A stretch of 39,163 nt of DNA. Origin: Corallococcus terminator (GTDB lineage: Bacteria > Myxococcota > Myxococcia > Myxococcales > Myxococcaceae). Each line of letters starts with the position of its first letter. The stretch's first letter is position 1. Location of the stretch: contig NZ_RAVZ01000044.1 of the NCBI RefSeq assembly GCF_003611635.1, forward strand, positions 1 to 39,163. Direction: 5' to 3'. Below the pieces are notes generated by a model, which did no database searches, was not told the origin of the DNA, and saw nothing but the letters and a program-made list of their open reading frames with translations. Positions 32,173-39,163 of this stretch are shown piece by piece. The position numbers and the translations under genes are program-made.

Positions 32173-34800
32173 CTATCCGTCCGCGGGCTTCACGCCCTTG
32201 GAGTTGTCCATCAGCACCTTGGCGAAGGTGAGCCCGTCGGGGCCCGCGTCCGCCTGGATGGTCTCACCCGGTGCGTACTCGCCGCTCAGGACCTTGAGCG
32301 CGAGCGGATCCAACAGGTACTTCTGCACGGCCCGCTTCAGCGGCCGGGCGCCGTACGTGGGGTCGTACCCGCGCTCCGCCAGCAGCTCCCGGGCGCCGTC
32401 GGTGAGCTCCAACGCCAGGCGCTTGCCCTGGAGCAGCTTCTGGAGCTTCGCCAACTGGATGTCGACGATGCGGTAGATGTCCTTGCGCCGCAGCGGTTCG
32501 AAGACGACGACCTCGTCCACGCGGTTGAGGAACTCCGGGCGGAAGTGTCCGCGCAGCGCGTCCATCACCTCGCCGCGCGTCTTCTCGTTGAGCACCTCCG
32601 TGCCCGCCATGCCGTCCTGGATGGCCTGCGAGCCGATGTTCGACGTGAGGATGAGCACCGTGTTGCGGAAGTCCACCGTGCGGCCCTGGCTGTCCGTCAC
32701 CCGGCCCTCGTCGAGGATCTGCAGCAGGATGTTGAACACGTCGTGGTGCGCCTTCTCGATTTCATCGAAGAGCACCACCGTGTACGGCCTGCGGCGCACG
32801 GCCTCCGTGAGCTGGCCGCCCTCCTCGTAGCCCACGTAGCCCGGGGGCGCGCCGACGAGCCGCGACACCGCGTGCTTCTCCATGTACTCGGACATGTCGA
32901 TGCGGACCATCGCCGTGTCGTCGTCGAAGAGGAACTCCGCCAGCGCCTTCGCCGTCTCCGTCTTGCCCACGCCCGTGGGGCCCAGGAAGATGAACGAGCC
33001 GATGGGCCGGTTCGGATCCTGCAACCCGCTGCGCGCGCGGCGCACGGCATTGGACACGGCTTCAATCGCGCTGCGCTGGCCAATCACGCGCTGCGCGAGC
33101 CGGTCCTCCATGTGCACCAGCTTCTGCATCTCGCCTTCGAGCAGCTTGGAGACGGGGATGCCCGTCCACTTGGCCACCACGGAGGCGATGTCCTCGGAGT
33201 CCACTTCCTCCTTGAGGAACTTCTGGTGCTTCTGTAGCTCCGCCAGCTTCGCGTTCTGCGCCGCGACGTCCTTCTCCAGGGAGGGGATGACGCCGAACTT
33301 CAGCTCCGCGGCGCGGTTCAGGTCGCCCTGACGTTCCGCGGCGGCCTGGTCGTTGCGCGCCTTCTCCTGCTTCTCCTTGAGCGTGCGCAGCGCGGCGATG
33401 GACTTCTTCTCCTCGTCCCAGTGCGCCTTCAACGTGTTGAACTTCTCGTTGAGGTTCGCCAGCTCCTTCTCGATGTGGGCCAGGCGCTCACGCGAGTGCG
33501 GGTCGGTCTCCTTGCGCAGGCCCTCGCGCTCGATTTCGAGCTGCGTCACCTTGCGGCGGATGTCGTCGATCTCCGTGGGCATGGAGTCGATTTCGATGCG
33601 CAGGCGGCTGGAGGCCTCGTCCACGAGGTCGATGGCCTTGTCCGGCAGGAAGCGGTCCGCGATGTAGCGGTGGCTGAGCGTGGCCGCCGCGACGAGCGCG
33701 GTGTCCTGGATGCGCACGCCGTGGTGCACCTCGTAGCGCTCCTTGAGGCCACGCAGGATGCTGATGGTGTCGTGCACGGACGGCTCGCCCACGAACACCG
33801 GCTGGAAGCGGCGCTCCAGCGCGGCGTCCTTTTCAATGTGCTTGCGGTACTCGTCCAGCGTCGTCGCGCCAATGCAGTGCAGCTCGCCGCGCGCGAGCGC
33901 CGGCTTGAGCATGTTGCCCGCGTCCATGGCGCCTTCGGCCTTCCCGGCGCCCACGAGCGTGTGCATCTCGTCGATGAAGAGGATGATCTCCCCGGCCGCG
34001 TCGGACACTTCCTTGAGGACGGCCTTGAGGCGCTCCTCGAATTCGCCGCGGTACTTCGCGCCGGCCACCATCGCCCCCAGGTCCAGGGTGATGAGGCGCT
34101 TGTTCTTCAGACCCTCCGGCACGTCGCCGTCCACGATGCGGCGCGCAAGACCCTCCGCGATGGCCGTCTTGCCCACGCCGGGCTCACCGATGAGGACGGG
34201 GTTGTTCTTCGTGCGGCGGCTGAGCACCTGGATGCAGCGGCGGATCTCCTCGTCACGGCCGATGACCGGATCCAACTTCCCGGAGCGGGCGGCTTCCGTG
34301 AGGTCGCGGCCGTACTTCTCCAGCGCCTGGTAGGTGGACTCCGCGTCCGCGCTCGTCACGCGGCCCGAACCCCGGACCTCCTTGAGGCCCGCCTGGACGC
34401 GCTCGCGCGTGACGCCCGAGGACTTCATCGCCTCGCCGACGGCGCCCTTGTCCTGGGTGAGCGCCAGGAGCAGGTGTTCGGAGGAGGTGAACTCGTCCTT
34501 CAGCGCCTTGGCCTCGTCCTCGGCCTTGTCGAAGAGCTTCATCAGGCGCTGGCTGAGCATGGCGCTCTCGCCGCCCTGCATGCGCGGCAGCTTCTGGAGC
34601 GCGTCGCCCAGGCGGCCCGCGAACAGCTTCACGTCCACGCCAATCTTGCGCAGAAGGGGTTCGACGAGGCCGTCCTTCTGACCCAGCAGCGCCGTGGCCA
34701 GGTGCTCCGGCTCATAGTGGGGATTGTCGGCCCGGCGGGCGAGGGACTGACCCTCCTGGATCGCCTCCTGTGCCTTCACCGTGTATTTGTCGAGTCGCAT
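32173..34800 (-). CDS. clpB: ATP-dependent disaggregase ClpB
   Basis: 875 residues with the full ClpB/Hsp104 plan. The N-terminal double Clp repeat ([20 protein letters not shown]...) is followed by AAA-1 with Walker [14 protein letters not shown] and [11 protein letters not shown]. The coiled-coil M-domain that distinguishes ClpB from ClpA/C comes next, then AAA-2 with [16 protein letters not shown] and [10 protein letters not shown]. It works with DnaK to rescue aggregated proteins after heat stress. The ATG at 34800 fits the family N-terminus; the frame continues upstream but without homology. A clear heat-shock-sigma promoter was not seen in the ~100 bp upstream. Confidence 0.96.
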   Translation of the reverse strand: MRLDKYTVKAQEAIQEGQSLARRADNPHYEPEHLATALLGQKDGLVEPLLRKIGVDVKLFAGRLGDALQKLPRMQGGESAMLSQRLMKLFDKAEDEAKALKDEFTSSEHLLLALTQDKGAVGEAMKSSGVTRERVQAGLKEVRGSGRVTSADAESTYQALEKYGRDLTEAARSGKLDPVIGRDEEIRRCIQVLSRRTKNNPVLIGEPGVGKTAIAEGLARRIVDGDVPEGLKNKRLITLDLGAMVAGAKYRGEFEERLKAVLKEVSDAAGEIILFIDEMHTLVGAGKAEGAMDAGNMLKPALARGELHCIGATTLDEYRKHIEKDAALERRFQPVFVGEPSVHDTISILRGLKERYEVHHGVRIQDTALVAAATLSHRYIADRFLPDKAIDLVDEASSRLRIEIDSMPTEIDDIRRKVTQLEIEREGLRKETDPHSRERLAHIEKELANLNEKFNTLKAHWDEEKKSIAALRTLKEKQEKARNDQAAAERQGDLNRAAELKFGVIPSLEKDVAAQNAKLAELQKHQKFLKEEVDSEDIASVVAKWTGIPVSKLLEGEMQKLVHMEDRLAQRVIGQRSAIEAVSNAVRRARSGLQDPNRPIGSFIFLGPTGVGKTETAKALAEFLFDDDTAMVRIDMSEYMEKHAVSRLVGAPPGYVGYEEGGQLTEAVRRRPYTVVLFDEIEKAHHDVFNILLQILDEGRVTDSQGRTVDFRNTVLILTSNIGSQAIQDGMAGTEVLNEKTRGEVMDALRGHFRPEFLNRVDEVVVFEPLRRKDIYRIVDIQLAKLQKLLQGKRLALELTDGARELLAERGYDPTYGARPLKRAVQKYLLDPLALKVLSGEYAPGETIQADAGPDGLTFAKVLMDNSKGVKPADG

Positions 34801-34915
34801 GCCTTGAACGTAAGAGCCGCATCCCCCTTGGCAAGACGACACTCGCCGTGTGGCTTCCGATTTCCCCGGAATACTTTGAGCCGCTGGAAGCAGCCGGCTT
34901 TTCGTGGTGCCGAAG

Positions 34916-34945
34916 TTGCCAGGGGGTGGGGGGGTCGGTTATAGG
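34916..34945 (+). promoter_or_regulatory. Candidate promoter downstream of the clpB start region
   Basis: -35 TTGCCA (34916-34921), 18-nt spacer rich in G, -10 TATAGG (34940-34945). It faces the hypothetical gene at 35054 and argues against translation from the GTG at 34904. Confidence 0.45.
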
Positions 34946-35053
34946 CGGCGCCCATCACTGGGGGCTTCACTGGACGCGCACGGCGGCTATCTCGTTCGAC
35001 TCGACACCTTCTCCGGGCTGGCGCTGGTGCGTCTGGCCCGGGAGGCCCTGTCG

Positions 35054-35575
35054 ATGGACAGCGCCCCGGGAGCCACGGCGCTGCGCGTCACCATCAACCG
35101 CCGCCGCAAGGTGGTGCGCCTGTCCTTCCTGGGGCCCTTCTCCCAGGGACGCCAGGGCGCCCACTGGTACGCGGCCCACCATGCGCTGGCCCGGCTGCTG
35201 TCCGCCGCCGCCAACGCCACCGTGCACGCCTACGTGTACGACGCGGACGAGGGCGAGGAGGTCATCGCCTACGGAAACGGCCGGCGGGTGGGAGGAGAGC
35301 GGGTGGTGTACGAGGAGGCGGAGCTGCCCTGCCCCCTGGACGAGCTGGACGACGAGGTCTTCACCCGGCTCCAGTCGCGCTGGCCCATGGGCCACCTGGC
35401 GTACGTGTTCGGCCTGACGCGGGATGAGCTGCTGCGCATCCCCAAGGCCCCGCTGGCCCGCGTGCTGCCGCTGGAGGGCACGGACGCCAGCGCCGAGGCG
35501 GAAGCGATGACGGCCCTGGAAGCCCTGCTCCTGGGCCCCGCCCAGCCTCCCCGCGCGGTGACGGACGCCGGCTGA
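35054..35575 (+). CDS. Hypothetical protein, start uncertain
   Basis: I do not recognise this protein. It is soluble, with no signal peptide, and moderately acidic. Basic RRRKVVRLSFLGPF near the N-terminus is followed by a helical region and a C-terminus with a long acidic/Ala helix (ASAEAEAMTALEALLLG). The frame is open from a GTG at 34904. I prefer the ATG at 35054 because GGGAGG sits 8 nt before it and a promoter-like pair ends at 34945. However, codons 34975-35053 also look coding, so the real start may be earlier. It is divergent from clpB. Confidence 0.6.
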   Translation: MDSAPGATALRVTINRRRKVVRLSFLGPFSQGRQGAHWYAAHHALARLLSAAANATVHAYVYDADEGEEVIAYGNGRRVGGERVVYEEAELPCPLDELDDEVFTRLQSRWPMGHLAYVFGLTRDELLRIPKAPLARVLPLEGTDASAEAEAMTALEALLLGPAQPPRAVTDAG

Positions 35576-35659
35576 CCGCTGGCGCGTGGTTTTACGCCGC
35601 GCCGCGTTGGCCTGCCGTGTCAGTCCCCGGAGCTCCTACCGGAACCGCGCGGCGGACCC

Positions 35660-36319
35660 TCAGGGGTCTTCGGTGGGGCCGTCGAGCGTGACGATGACGT
35701 CGCGCACGCCCTCGCTGCGGAAGTACTGGGCGAGCAGGGCGAAGCCGCCGGCCACCAGGAGGGTGGGCAGCACGGAGGTGGCCATCAGCAGGTAGGGCAC
35801 CACGGGGAGCAGGTCCGCGGTCATCGGGTCCTGGAACTCGGGCAGCTTCTTGAAGCCCTCCACCATGACGACGCTGGTGCGCTGGGCCACCACGGTCCAC
35901 TGGGCCCCGTCGATGGTGCGCAGCACGGCGGCGAGGATGCCCGCGGTGCCAATCAATTGCCGGAAGCTTTCGCGGGGCATGCCGTCCGGCGCGCGCAGCA
36001 TGCGGCTGGAGGCGAAGAAGAGCAGGGTGCACACCAGGGTGAGCCCGGTGAGGACCACCACGCGCGGCTCGCGCACGTGCTCCATGGCGGACAGTTGCGC
36101 CTCCACGATGCGCTGGCTGAAGGCGGGGTCCTTGCCCAACAGGCCCAGCGAGGGCACCCGCTCCAACTGGAGCGTGCGGTGCTTCTCGAATTCCATCAGG
36201 ACGGAGGCTTCGTTGCAGGAGAGCATCCCCGTCAGGGCGGAGAGCACCAGGCAGATGGACGCGGCCCACCGCAGGCCCCGAGGAAGCGACCCCGGGCGGC
36301 TGACTTCAGGAGGCTTCAC
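35660..36319 (-). CDS. Hypothetical membrane protein
   Basis: 219 residues with about four hydrophobic segments. One is at the N-terminus (AASICLVLSALTGMLSC), two lie in the middle (VVVLTGLTLVCTLLFFAS; GTAGILAAVLRTI), and one is near the C-terminus (VVPYLLMATSVLPTLLVAGGFALLAQYF). The first may be a lipoprotein-like or membrane anchor. No family is recognised. It is the last gene of a three-gene operon: its start overlaps the DUF1844 gene's stop by 4 nt. Confidence 0.65.
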   Translation of the reverse strand: MKPPEVSRPGSLPRGLRWAASICLVLSALTGMLSCNEASVLMEFEKHRTLQLERVPSLGLLGKDPAFSQRIVEAQLSAMEHVREPRVVVLTGLTLVCTLLFFASSRMLRAPDGMPRESFRQLIGTAGILAAVLRTIDGAQWTVVAQRTSVVMVEGFKKLPEFQDPMTADLLPVVPYLLMATSVLPTLLVAGGFALLAQYFRSEGVRDVIVTLDGPTEDP

Positions 36320-36627
36320 TTCCGGCTTGCCTCCACGTAGCGCAGGCGCAGGTCGGACAGCAGGCCGTCCACCAGCTTCTCCTCGTCGGCGGTGAGGTTG
36401 CCGCGCGTCTTCTCGCGGAGCATCGCCAGCAGGTCCAGGTTCTGCCGGGCCGACGGCAGGTCCTTCTCCACGCGGTTCGTCTCCGGGTTCGGCGCGCCCC
36501 CCAGGTGGATGAGGACGGCGGAACCCAGGCCGACGACGAACGTGCTGAACGACAACGACTCCTCGGAGGCGGGGCTCGCTTCCCCCGTCATCACGAAGGT
36601 CTCACCCCGCTTCTCCGAAGGGCTCAT
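36316..36627 (-). CDS. DUF1844 domain protein
   Basis: 103 residues fitting DUF1844: SFSTFVVGLGSAVLIHLG, then APNPETN, DLPSARQNLDLLAML, EKTRGNLTADEEKLVDGLL and DLRLRYVE. The family is small and widespread in deltaproteobacteria and related groups; its function is not established. Its ATG overlaps the stop of the upstream acidic-protein gene, and its stop overlaps the membrane-protein start, each by 4 nt, so expression of the three should be tightly linked. Confidence 0.85.
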   Translation of the reverse strand: MSPSEKRGETFVMTGEASPASEESLSFSTFVVGLGSAVLIHLGGAPNPETNRVEKDLPSARQNLDLLAMLREKTRGNLTADEEKLVDGLLSDLRLRYVEASRK

Positions 36628-36911
36628 TCGGCGGCCTTGTCCTCTTCGCTGGAGCCTTCCGCGGCGTCGTCGGCGTCGTCCGCCTCGTCGTCCGCGTCAT
36701 CCTCCTCGTCCAGGTCGTCGTCCTCGTCCTCGTCGTCGTCCAGGTCGTCGACTTCGTCACCCATCAGCGTCTCGATGGGGACGCCCTTGTCGGCCACGTC
36801 CGGCAGCTCCTCGAGGTGCTTCTTGTACGCCTCCTCGAGTGCCAGGTCGCCACGCTGGTAGCGCTCCGTGGTGCGCTTGTCGGTGTGCTTCGGGTTGATG
36901 CCATCCGCCAT
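36624..36911 (-). CDS. Small acidic low-complexity protein
   Basis: 95 residues. The first ~50 are structured-looking (INPKHTDKRTTERYQRGDL, then LEEAYKKHLEELPD). The C-terminal ~45 are almost only Asp/Glu/Ala (runs such as DDDEDEDDDLDEEDD), surely disordered and strongly negative. It is the first gene of the operon with the DUF1844 and membrane proteins. Function is unknown; acidic tails of this kind often contact basic partners such as nucleic-acid-binding proteins, but nothing here names one. TTGACA and TAAGGT elements are well placed upstream. Confidence 0.75.
   Translation of the reverse strand: MADGINPKHTDKRTTERYQRGDLALEEAYKKHLEELPDVADKGVPIETLMGDEVDDLDDDEDEDDDLDEEDDADDEADDADDAAEGSSEEDKAAE
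36660..36770. repeat. Low-complexity triplet-rich stretch
   Basis: TCG/TCC triplets (GAC/GAG codons on the minus strand) encode the Asp/Glu tail of the acidic protein. It is a likely spot for length variation between strains. Confidence 0.6.
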
Positions 36912-36949
36912 GATTCAAATCCTCGGAATTGCTTGGAAAACAGCGCGCC

Positions 36950-36977
36950 ACCTTATAGCAGGAAGGGCGCCTGTCAA
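36950..36977 (-). promoter_or_regulatory. Promoter of the acidic protein/DUF1844 operon
   Basis: On the minus strand: -35 TTGACA (36972-36977, perfect), 16-nt spacer, -10 TAAGGT (36950-36955). An alternative TATAAG sits at 14 nt. The start codon is ~40 nt downstream. Confidence 0.6.
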
Positions 36978-37004
36978 CGCCGCTGTCCCTGGCACCTGGA
37001 ACCG

Positions 37005-37511
37005 ATGAACGTCCCGCCCCGTCCCGCGCTTCCCCGTGGCCCGTACCTGCTGTGCGATGACAGCCTCCGCCCGGAGCTGTCCCTGGTGGAGAAGGCCGAG
37101 CGCCTGCTGGCCGGGGGCGCGCGGGTGCTGCAGCTTCGCATGAAGCACACCCCGCCCCGGGAGGCCCTGGCCGCGGCCCGGGCGGTGGTGGCCCGTTGCC
37201 GGCAGGCGGGCGCGCTGTGCCTGCTCAACGACCGGGTGGACCTGGCGCTCCTGGCGGACGCGCACGGGGTGCATGTGGGCGACGAGGACCTGCCCCCGGA
37301 GGCGGCGCGGGAGCTGTTGGGGCCCGGGCGGCTCGTGGGCGTCACGGCGCGGGGCACGGAAGGGGCCCTGGCGGCCCTGGCGGCGACGGGGGCGCACGGC
37401 GCGGCGGTGGTGTCCGACGCCCTGCTTGCCCAGGACATCGCCGAGCGGGTGCGGCTGCTGGCGGAGGCGTTTGACAGGGGCGCCCGGGGGACTAGCCTCG
37501 AAACAGGGTAG
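37005..37511 (+). CDS. thiE: ThiE-like thiamine-phosphate synthase, internally shortened
   Basis: 168 residues against ~210 for ThiE. The N-terminal two thirds match well: VLQLRMKHTPPREAL, CLLNDRVDLALLADAHGVHVGDEDLP and a VGVTARGTEGAL corresponding to the VGvSth strand. The sequence then jumps to the last helix-strand (AATGAHGAAVVSDALLAQD). The section that should carry the DY-gvGp-f-T-TK and pvvAiGGI motifs, which bind the HMP-pyrophosphate side, is absent. ThiE normally joins HMP-PP and thiazole phosphate; this version may be inactive, partnered or altered. The ATG at 37005 gives the family N-terminus. The frame is open upstream but overlaps the divergent promoter. Confidence 0.75.
   Translation: MNVPPRPALPRGPYLLCDDSLRPELSLVEKAERLLAGGARVLQLRMKHTPPREALAAARAVVARCRQAGALCLLNDRVDLALLADAHGVHVGDEDLPPEAARELLGPGRLVGVTARGTEGALAALAATGAHGAAVVSDALLAQDIAERVRLLAEAFDRGARGTSLETG
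37471..37498 (+). promoter_or_regulatory. Internal promoter within the thiE 3' end
   Basis: TTGACA (37471-37476), 16-nt spacer, TAGCCT (37493-37498), 24 nt before the hydrolase start codon. It suggests the hydrolase and ThiD-like genes can be expressed apart from the thiE-like gene. Confidence 0.5.
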
Positions 37512-37522
37512 TACCTCCCATC

Positions 37523-38290
37523 ATGAACCATCCGCCTCCGCGTCACCACGGGCCGACCCCGCGTCGTCCCAACATCGGCCTCAGCCCGGACTGGGCCCAG
37601 CCGGCCGACTCCGCCTTCCCCCGCTACGAGCTGAAGGTGCCCTACGCGGAGGCGGTGCTACGCGCTGGGGGCCTGCCTTTCGTGCTGCCGTACACGGACG
37701 ACGCTTCCTGCGTGGACGCGTACCTGGAGCGCGTGTCGGGCATCGTGGTGACGGGCGGCGCCTTCGACATCCCTCCGTCCGCGTACGGCGAGGAGGTCCG
37801 CGAGGGCATGGGGCCGCTGAAGGAGGGTCGCACGGCCTTCGAGGCCCAGCTCATCCGGGGCGCGCTCAAGCGCAACCTGCCGGTGCTGGGCGTGTGCGGC
37901 GGCATGCAGCTCTTGTGCGTGGTGCTGGGCGGCACGCTGTTTCAGGACATCCTGCGGGAGGTGCCCGGGGCGCGCGACCACGAGCAGAAGCATGACCGGA
38001 CCCAGCCGCAGCACCCGGTGGAGGTGAAGAACGGCACGCTGCTGGCGGAAGCCGTGGGCCACGGGCAGTTGATGGTGAACTCCACGCACCACCAGGCGGT
38101 GAACAAGCCGGGCACGGACGTGGCGGTGAGCGCGCTGTCGCCGGACGGCGTGGTGGAGGCGATTGAGTCCACCGCGCACGCCTTCGCGCTGGGCGTGCAG
38201 TGGCACCCGGAGCTGATGTTGAGCACCATCCCGGTGCACCTGGGCGTCTACAAGTCGCTGGTGCAGAAGGCGCGCGAGCACCGCCGGTGA
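37523..38290 (+). CDS. Class I glutamine amidotransferase-like (peptidase C26) hydrolase
   Basis: 255 residues of the gamma-glutamyl-GABA hydrolase (PuuD-like) group. The nucleophile Cys sits in the elbow VLGVCGGMQLL, and the catalytic His-x-Glu in QWHPELM near the C-terminus. SGIVVTGGAFDIPPSAYG is the conserved oxyanion/Gly segment, and NSTHHQAV another family motif. It would cleave a gamma-glutamyl amide; the actual substrate is unknown. The gene sits between the ThiE-like and ThiD-like genes, 11 nt after the first and overlapping the second by 3 nt (GTGA), so a link to thiamine metabolism is suggested only by position. Confidence 0.88.
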   Translation: MNHPPPRHHGPTPRRPNIGLSPDWAQPADSAFPRYELKVPYAEAVLRAGGLPFVLPYTDDASCVDAYLERVSGIVVTGGAFDIPPSAYGEEVREGMGPLKEGRTAFEAQLIRGALKRNLPVLGVCGGMQLLCVVLGGTLFQDILREVPGARDHEQKHDRTQPQHPVEVKNGTLLAEAVGHGQLMVNSTHHQAVNKPGTDVAVSALSPDGVVEAIESTAHAFALGVQWHPELMLSTIPVHLGVYKSLVQKAREHRR

Positions 38291-39027
38291 GACCGCGCGT
38301 CCTGCTGCTGGCGGGCCTGGAGCCCACGGGCAGGGCGGGGCTGTTGGCGGACGTCGCCGCGGTGCGAGCGCGCGGCGGCGACGCGGTGGCGGTGCCCACG
38401 GCCCAGACGGCGCAGGGGACGCACACCTTCGCCGTGGTGCCGGCGGCGCCCCGCATGCTGACGGCGCAGGTGGCCGCCGCGCGCGAGTGGGGCGTGCTGC
38501 ACGCGGTGAAGTGGGGCGTGGTGCCCGGCCCGTCGCAGCTCGCCACGGCGAGGGCCGCGCTCAAGGGCACCGATGCATGGTGGGTGGTGGATCCGGTGGT
38601 GCGCTCGTCGCGAGGGCAGGTGCTGTCGCGCCTGTCGCCCCGGCACTACCTGGCGCTGGCGGGCCCGCGCGTGGTGGTGACGCCCAACCTGGACGAAGCG
38701 GGGTGGCTCCTGGGCCGGCCCGCGCCCGGCACGGTGGAAGAAGCGCAGGAGGCCGCGGAAGGCCTCTGCCGCCTGGGCTTCGGTGTGGTGCTGGTGAAGG
38801 GCGGGCACCTGCCGCAAGGGCAGGGGCTGGCGGACGTGCTGGCGTTCTCCGGCCGCACGCTGGTGATGCGGGGGCGCCGGCTCAAGCGGCCCCCGGAGCG
38901 CCGGGGCACGGGCTGCCGGCTGGCCTCCGCGCTGGCGGCGGAGTTGGGCCGGGGCACGGGGCCGGAGGCCGCGGTCCGGGCCGCGCGTGAGCACGTCACG
39001 CGCTACCTGCGCACCGGCCGCGACTGA
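38287..39027 (+). CDS. thiD: ThiD-like hydroxymethylpyrimidine (phosphate) kinase
   Basis: 246 residues of the ribokinase-like ThiD family. AGLEPTGRAGLLADVAAV corresponds to the N-terminal AG-DpsGGAGiqAD. Then come VVDPVVRSS, VVVTPNLDEAGWLLG, VVLVKGGHLP, and the anion-hole/catalytic GTGCRLASALAAELG. The N-terminal motif is looser than in E. coli (Arg for one Gly) and the enzyme is slightly short at the C-terminus, so it may be a phosphomethylpyrimidine or other kinase. The start is a GTG overlapping the hydrolase stop; an open frame further upstream lies inside that gene and is rejected. Confidence 0.82.
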   Translation: MRPRVLLLAGLEPTGRAGLLADVAAVRARGGDAVAVPTAQTAQGTHTFAVVPAAPRMLTAQVAAAREWGVLHAVKWGVVPGPSQLATARAALKGTDAWWVVDPVVRSSRGQVLSRLSPRHYLALAGPRVVVTPNLDEAGWLLGRPAPGTVEEAQEAAEGLCRLGFGVVLVKGGHLPQGQGLADVLAFSGRTLVMRGRRLKRPPERRGTGCRLASALAAELGRGTGPEAAVRAAREHVTRYLRTGRD

Positions 39028-39049
39028 CGGCCGGCCCCGGAACCGTCAG
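39024..39049. terminator. Possible bidirectional terminator hairpin between thiD and dnaB
   Basis: CTGACGG (39024-39030) pairs with CCGTCAG (39043-39049), overlapping the thiD stop. There is no U-tract on either strand. The two genes converge here, 26 bp apart. Confidence 0.3.
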
Positions 39050-39053
39050 GGCG

Positions 39054-39163
39054 TCAGTCGCCCCGGGCGCGACTTTCGAAGCGGGTGAACTCCGACAGGA
39101 ACACCATGTCCACGGAGCCAATGGGGCCGTTTCGCTGCTTGGCGACGATGAGCTCCACGGGGA
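39054..39163 (-). CDS. dnaB: Replicative DNA helicase DnaB, C-terminal fragment
   Basis: Only the last 36 or so residues are in the window. Read on the minus strand they end VELIVAKQRNGPIGSVDMVF, then LSEFTRFESRARGD and stop. This is the characteristic DnaB C-terminus (the arginine-finger-bearing KQRNGP-G strand followed by F--EFTRFE). The protein runs off the right edge. It is convergent with the ThiD-like gene. Confidence 0.88.
   Translation of the reverse strand, partial: PVELIVAKQRNGPIGSVDMVFLSEFTRFESRARGD

Noticed and set aside
34904-35053. N-terminal extension of the hypothetical protein from a GTG at 34904
   Set aside because: A promoter-like -35/-10 pair lies inside it and a better SD precedes 35054; kept as an alternative only.
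36660-36770. Microsatellite or CRISPR-like repeat
   Set aside because: It is simply Asp/Glu codon runs within the acidic protein; no repeat-spacer structure.
36912-37004. TPP riboswitch upstream of the ThiE-like gene
   Set aside because: The space is only ~93 bp, occupied by the divergent promoter, and no THI-box-like conserved stretch is visible.

Overview
The window is high-GC (about 70% by eye), densely coded bacterial DNA with the marks of a myxobacterium of the Myxococcus/Corallococcus type. These marks are eukaryote-like Ser/Thr kinases (one carrying TPR repeats beside a sigma factor), Cys-rich lipoproteins, a giant secreted RHS protein, and strong GC bias at third codon positions. No tRNA, rRNA, CRISPR array or insertion sequence was seen.

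Layout. 1-4.0 kb: a membrane-anchored protein with a spermidine-synthase fold, an orphan Flp-type pilin with a strong terminator, and a polytopic membrane protein. 4.3-11.6 kb: a co-directional cassette of Cys-rich lipoprotein, TolB-like beta-propeller, 1897-residue RHS protein with a signal peptide, and a small downstream ORF. The C-terminal tip of the RHS protein has a papain-like Cys-His-Asp pattern, and both tip and small ORF are much poorer in G+C than their surroundings. This looks like a toxin/immunity module. 11.7-16.8 kb: an amidohydrolase lacking a normally conserved Asp, an rRNA-methyltransferase-like protein, a soluble Ser/Thr kinase with a ribbon-helix-helix-like tail, TruA, and a small membrane protein.

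16.9-25.3 kb is an arginine regulon. On the minus strand the order is carbamoyltransferase (argF'-type), argB, M20 deacylase, argH, argG, an uncharacterised P-loop protein, argC. On the plus strand argR is divergent, and the shared intergenic region holds a perfect 12-8-12 palindrome. The carbamoyltransferase is of the N-acylornithine kind, so citrulline would be made in acylated form and then released by the M20 enzyme. The residue that in the Xanthomonas enzyme sets acetyl versus succinyl preference is Ala here. No N-acylglutamate synthase, ArgJ or ArgD lies in the window, which makes the P-loop protein the most interesting gene here.

25.3-39.2 kb: a 2H phosphoesterase, an F420H2:NADP-type Rossmann protein, a KTSC protein, a sigma factor coupled to a zinc-finger/kinase/TM/TPR protein, a GST, ClpB, a hypothetical protein, a translationally coupled three-gene operon (acidic protein, DUF1844 protein, membrane protein), a ThiE-like protein that appears to lack part of its barrel, a class I glutamine amidotransferase-like hydrolase, a ThiD-like kinase, and the 3' end of dnaB entering from the right edge.

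Several genes have a TAnnnT-type -10 element only 4-11 nt before the start codon, suggesting leaderless or near-leaderless mRNAs.
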